A stretch of 64,000 nt of DNA from Ancylostoma caninum (taxonomy: Eukaryota > Nematoda > Chromadorea > Rhabditida > Ancylostomatidae): the NCBI GenBank assembly GCA_037903475.1, contig JBAJFG010000560.1:434001-498000 (forward strand), read 5' to 3'. Numbering within the stretch: the first letter of the stretch is position 1; every line of letters starts with the position of its first letter. Positions 61,660 to 64,000 of the stretch are shown in pieces. The notes beneath the pieces were generated by a model that was given only the letters and a program-made list of their open reading frames with translations, had not been told where the DNA came from and did not search any database. A program made the position numbers and the translations under genes.

Positions 61660-62482
61660 TCATCTATGTTCGTGACAGGTTGCAACTTTATCTTGGAGAT
61701 GACAGCTACTTCTCTCTCTTAGTCTCTATCACCTGATTCGAGCCGATCCGCATTGCTCGAAGCGCTTCTGATTTGGCGGAGCGATTTTCATTGTGCAGAT
61801 TAGCGGTCGATGCTGGGAAGAGACCGTCTCATAAGATACAACTTTTGCGTTTGTGAAAAGCTTCTGGTCTCGGTACCTCACGAGGACGTAGTCGATCTGT
61901 GTCTTGTCGCTGCCACTGTGGAAAGAAAGAAGGTGGGATGGTTGCATTCAGAACTTCGTGTTCGCTATGGCAAGGTTGTGAGACTCGGCGTAGTTGAGAA
62001 TAAGCTCGCCATCGTCGTTGTGCACCCCGTCCGAAGCCACCATGGCACCTGTAGCCATCTTTCGTCACTTCTACGTGGCCATTCAGGTCTCCTGCAATGA
62101 TGATCGTGTCTTCCAGTGGTAATGCTGCGGTCTTCTCCTCGATCAGTGCAAAGAAATCATCCTTGACAAGATCTGTGCATCCAGTCTGCGGGGCATATGC
62201 CGAGAAGAAGTGAATGCGCCGTTCTGGAGTGACGATAACAATCTTCATAAGACGGTCGTCAAAACGCTCTACGACTGCTATGGAATCCATGAACCTTTCA
62301 GAGACGATGACGCCGACGGCGTTCCCTGTACCTGGACTGCCATTATAGACAATCTTGTAGCCGCATCTGATGTCCTTGGACTTCCCATCTTGTCTCCTGC
62401 ATAGCGCACAAGTCGATTCGTCAGCGCTGTAGTGCTGCTGCTAGTCCATATGAGCGACCTGTCAACGTGCCAACGTTCAAAT
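61660..62482 (-). pseudogene. RTE LINE endonuclease fragment, reversed
   Basis: The minus strand matches LINE positions about 21,945-22,775. Motifs: RRIHFFSAYAPQTGC, IIIAGDLNGHV, TQIDYVLVRYRDQKL, SSQHRPLICTM. The frame is broken near residue 90 of the 153-residue piece (61,829-62,290) and resumes in another frame at 61,729-61,947. It abuts the forward leader fragment head to head. Confidence 0.87.
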
Positions 62483-62483
62483 G

Positions 62484-62550
62484 ATGTGCCGCACTTACAA
62501 CACAACTATGGTAGCAGAGCTACCGTAGTTGTGTGGTAAGTGCGGCACAT
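62484..62550. repeat. 67-nt near-perfect hairpin
   Basis: Two 32-nt arms with two mismatches and a 3-nt loop (aga). The left arm starts atgtgccgcacttacaacac and the right arm ends taagtgcggcacat. It begins right at the edge of the reversed LINE fragment. The tiny loop argues for a palindromic insertion or junction product over a microRNA. Confidence 0.9.
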
Positions 62551-62559
62551 TACACAGAA

Positions 62560-63420
62560 GACTCTCGCTTCTCTCATTACAGGAGTTACTGTAGAAAATG
62601 GATGCGACGAGCTTAGCATCCCGAATAACCTCACTCTGCAAGGTTTCAGTGCAGAAAAATTAAAATTTTGGGACTTAGATGTGGAATAGAACCGTGACAA
62701 TTCCCGTGGTGCTTCCTCTGAGAAATTTGAAAGCGATTTGTTCATCCTTTGAGATACACAGATGCACATTAACATTACAACATATAATCAGTTAAATATT
62801 ATAGTCCTTGTAGGCCATTTTACCTGTAGGAACTTGAAAACAAATCCGACTTGAAACTCCACTCAGTTCTCGGATTCATTACTGCATTATCGTCCGATTT
62901 CTAGCAAAGTGCAAGCAAAATTAGTTGAAACTAATGATGAGTTTAGGAAATCGGGTGATGTTTCGTAATTTCGCGATCTTAATAAATCTAAGCTAAATCA
63001 CATGAAAGCCCCTATGCCTTTTTTATTAAACGATTTAATATGCAGAAAATTATACCCATATAGTCGCAATAATCGTCAGCCGACCATATGATACATTACT
63101 CTTAGCATGAGCGTTATCAAATAGAACATCAAGTCAGTTGGTAAACTTGTTAGCCGAAAACGATGGCCAACGTTTCGGCGGCTTCGCCTTCTTCAGGGCC
63201 TGAAAGGATCAAACGATGTATGAGAGTAGCCGCACAAACGCCTCTTTAGTCAAACATTAGATCGAGGCCACACTCAAAAAACCAGCAAACCCCTTGGAAG
63301 TCGGAATCTCACCTCTGCAAGTCCACCGAACGCTGGTGTTGTCAGTGACGACCGAACGCGTTAGACTTGTCAGTAGAGTGAGACTTTCTGCCACAAGTCA
63401 TATCTCGGCTTAGATCTCAC
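62560..63420. other. Stretch without recognised gene
   Basis: About 63,150-63,200 has a gccaacgtttcggcggcttc word with a self-complementary ccgaaa / tttcgg component. It may belong to the leader of the Penelope-like element that follows. Otherwise AT-rich. Confidence 0.35.
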
Positions 63421-63439
63421 ATAATTTGAGATATGGAAG

Positions 63440-64000
63440 GAGTTCATTGGTTATGGTGGGGCACTCCTCTTTGCGGTTCAATTTTGGATTTTTGGTGTGA
63501 ATTCAAAACGCTTCAAGAGTTTTGCGTGCGGAAATCTCAGTTTCGAATTCAAAGATTGGACAAGGCAAAACTGGATCGTACTGGGGTACCCACACAAGAA
63601 AACGGCTCCATACCTGTTCCACCTTTTCCCAGGACTTTTCATGAACGTGAAAGTCCCTGCGATGATGTTGACAGCCGATTTCGTTTGTTTGCAACTGACC
63701 TCTTCAGCACATTTAGTCGCTTTTGTAACGTAGGCTACCGCTCCAACCTCAGTGCCACACAAGAATGTGGGATGAGGGAAGTACGGGACCTGATAAAAAC
63801 GCAGTCGATAAGACTGTCGATAAGCGATAAAGGAGGAGAATTCGTGGTGATTCCGCAAGAACTAGATAGGGCGATAACTGAGCAACATCTAAAAGATGAA
63901 ACGTTATATCGTCCTTCCTCGCCACAAGAATTCCTTTCACAATCCCAAAAACTGAACAAAGAATGGGTCAAAATCGCAAAATCAGCCAACTTACGTTCAA
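63440..64000 (+). pseudogene. Penelope-like element reverse transcriptase, N-terminal part, cut by window edge
   Basis: One plus-strand frame is open from about 63,440 to the end of the window. It contains EFKTLQEFCVRKSQFRIQRL, CDDVDSRFRLFATDLFSTF, NVGYRSNLSATQECGMREVR and the diagnostic LSISDKGGEFVVIPQELDRA, followed by LKDETLYRPSSPQEFLSQ. Penelope-like reverse transcriptases have an 'i..SDKGg.vVv' block followed by a '...d..tY' segment before the palm domain. The remainder lies beyond 64,000, so intactness is unknown. Confidence 0.7.

Noticed and set aside
62484..62550. MicroRNA precursor
   Set aside because: A 3-nt loop and near-perfect full-length pairing at a LINE boundary fit a palindromic junction better than a typical pre-miRNA, which has a larger loop. 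Kept only as a finding to test.

Overview
The window looks like repeat-rich nuclear DNA of a parasitic nematode, most likely a strongylid/hookworm-type species. This is inferred from an invertebrate nicotinic-receptor gene with 52-105 bp and multi-kilobase introns, from two RTE-type LINE families, and from a FLYWCH-like Mutator (MULE) transposase of a kind I know from hookworm genomes. No bacterial operon, CRISPR array, rRNA gene or intact tRNA gene was seen.

The one convincing host gene is on the minus strand. Twelve exons (59,289 down to 18,783) join in frame into a partial nicotinic acetylcholine receptor (Cys-loop channel) subunit. They cover the second half of the ligand-binding domain, the Cys-loop, the vicinal-cysteine loop C, TM1-TM3, the cytoplasmic loop and the pre-TM4 helix. 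Signal peptide, N-terminal exons and TM4 were not found. TM2 and its flanks most resemble the nematode DEG-3 group, but the paralogue is not fixed. Introns of 11.6, 17.7 and 7.1 kb hold most of the mobile DNA.

Layout from the left. 0-18 kb: short inverted-repeat elements, a mariner remnant (1.5-2.5 kb), local duplications, a PHD-finger-like ORF (7.3-7.6 kb), CGAATATTCG clusters (8.1-9.5 kb), a GC-rich block (13 kb), an internally deleted RTE copy and a second mariner remnant (15.7-17.6 kb). 18.8-29.7 kb: receptor exons for the C-terminal two thirds, interrupted by a full-length RTE LINE with a 14-bp target-site duplication (21.3-24.8 kb). 30-50 kb: an hAT-like MITE holding a nested tRNA-derived SINE, three elements carrying a 60-bp minisatellite and a CTAG hairpin end (Helentron-like), a truncated second-clade RTE, a decayed MULE with long terminal inverted repeats, and a Helentron-like element with a 116-bp array. 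50-58 kb: several fold-back elements. 59-64 kb: the upstream receptor exons, a rearranged LINE fragment and, at the right edge, the start of a Penelope-like reverse transcriptase.

I found no multi-gene system that I would call new. The most interesting items are the receptor gene with its transposon-filled introns, the minisatellite/hairpin family, and large inverted repeats that would form long double-stranded RNA if the receptor gene is transcribed through them.
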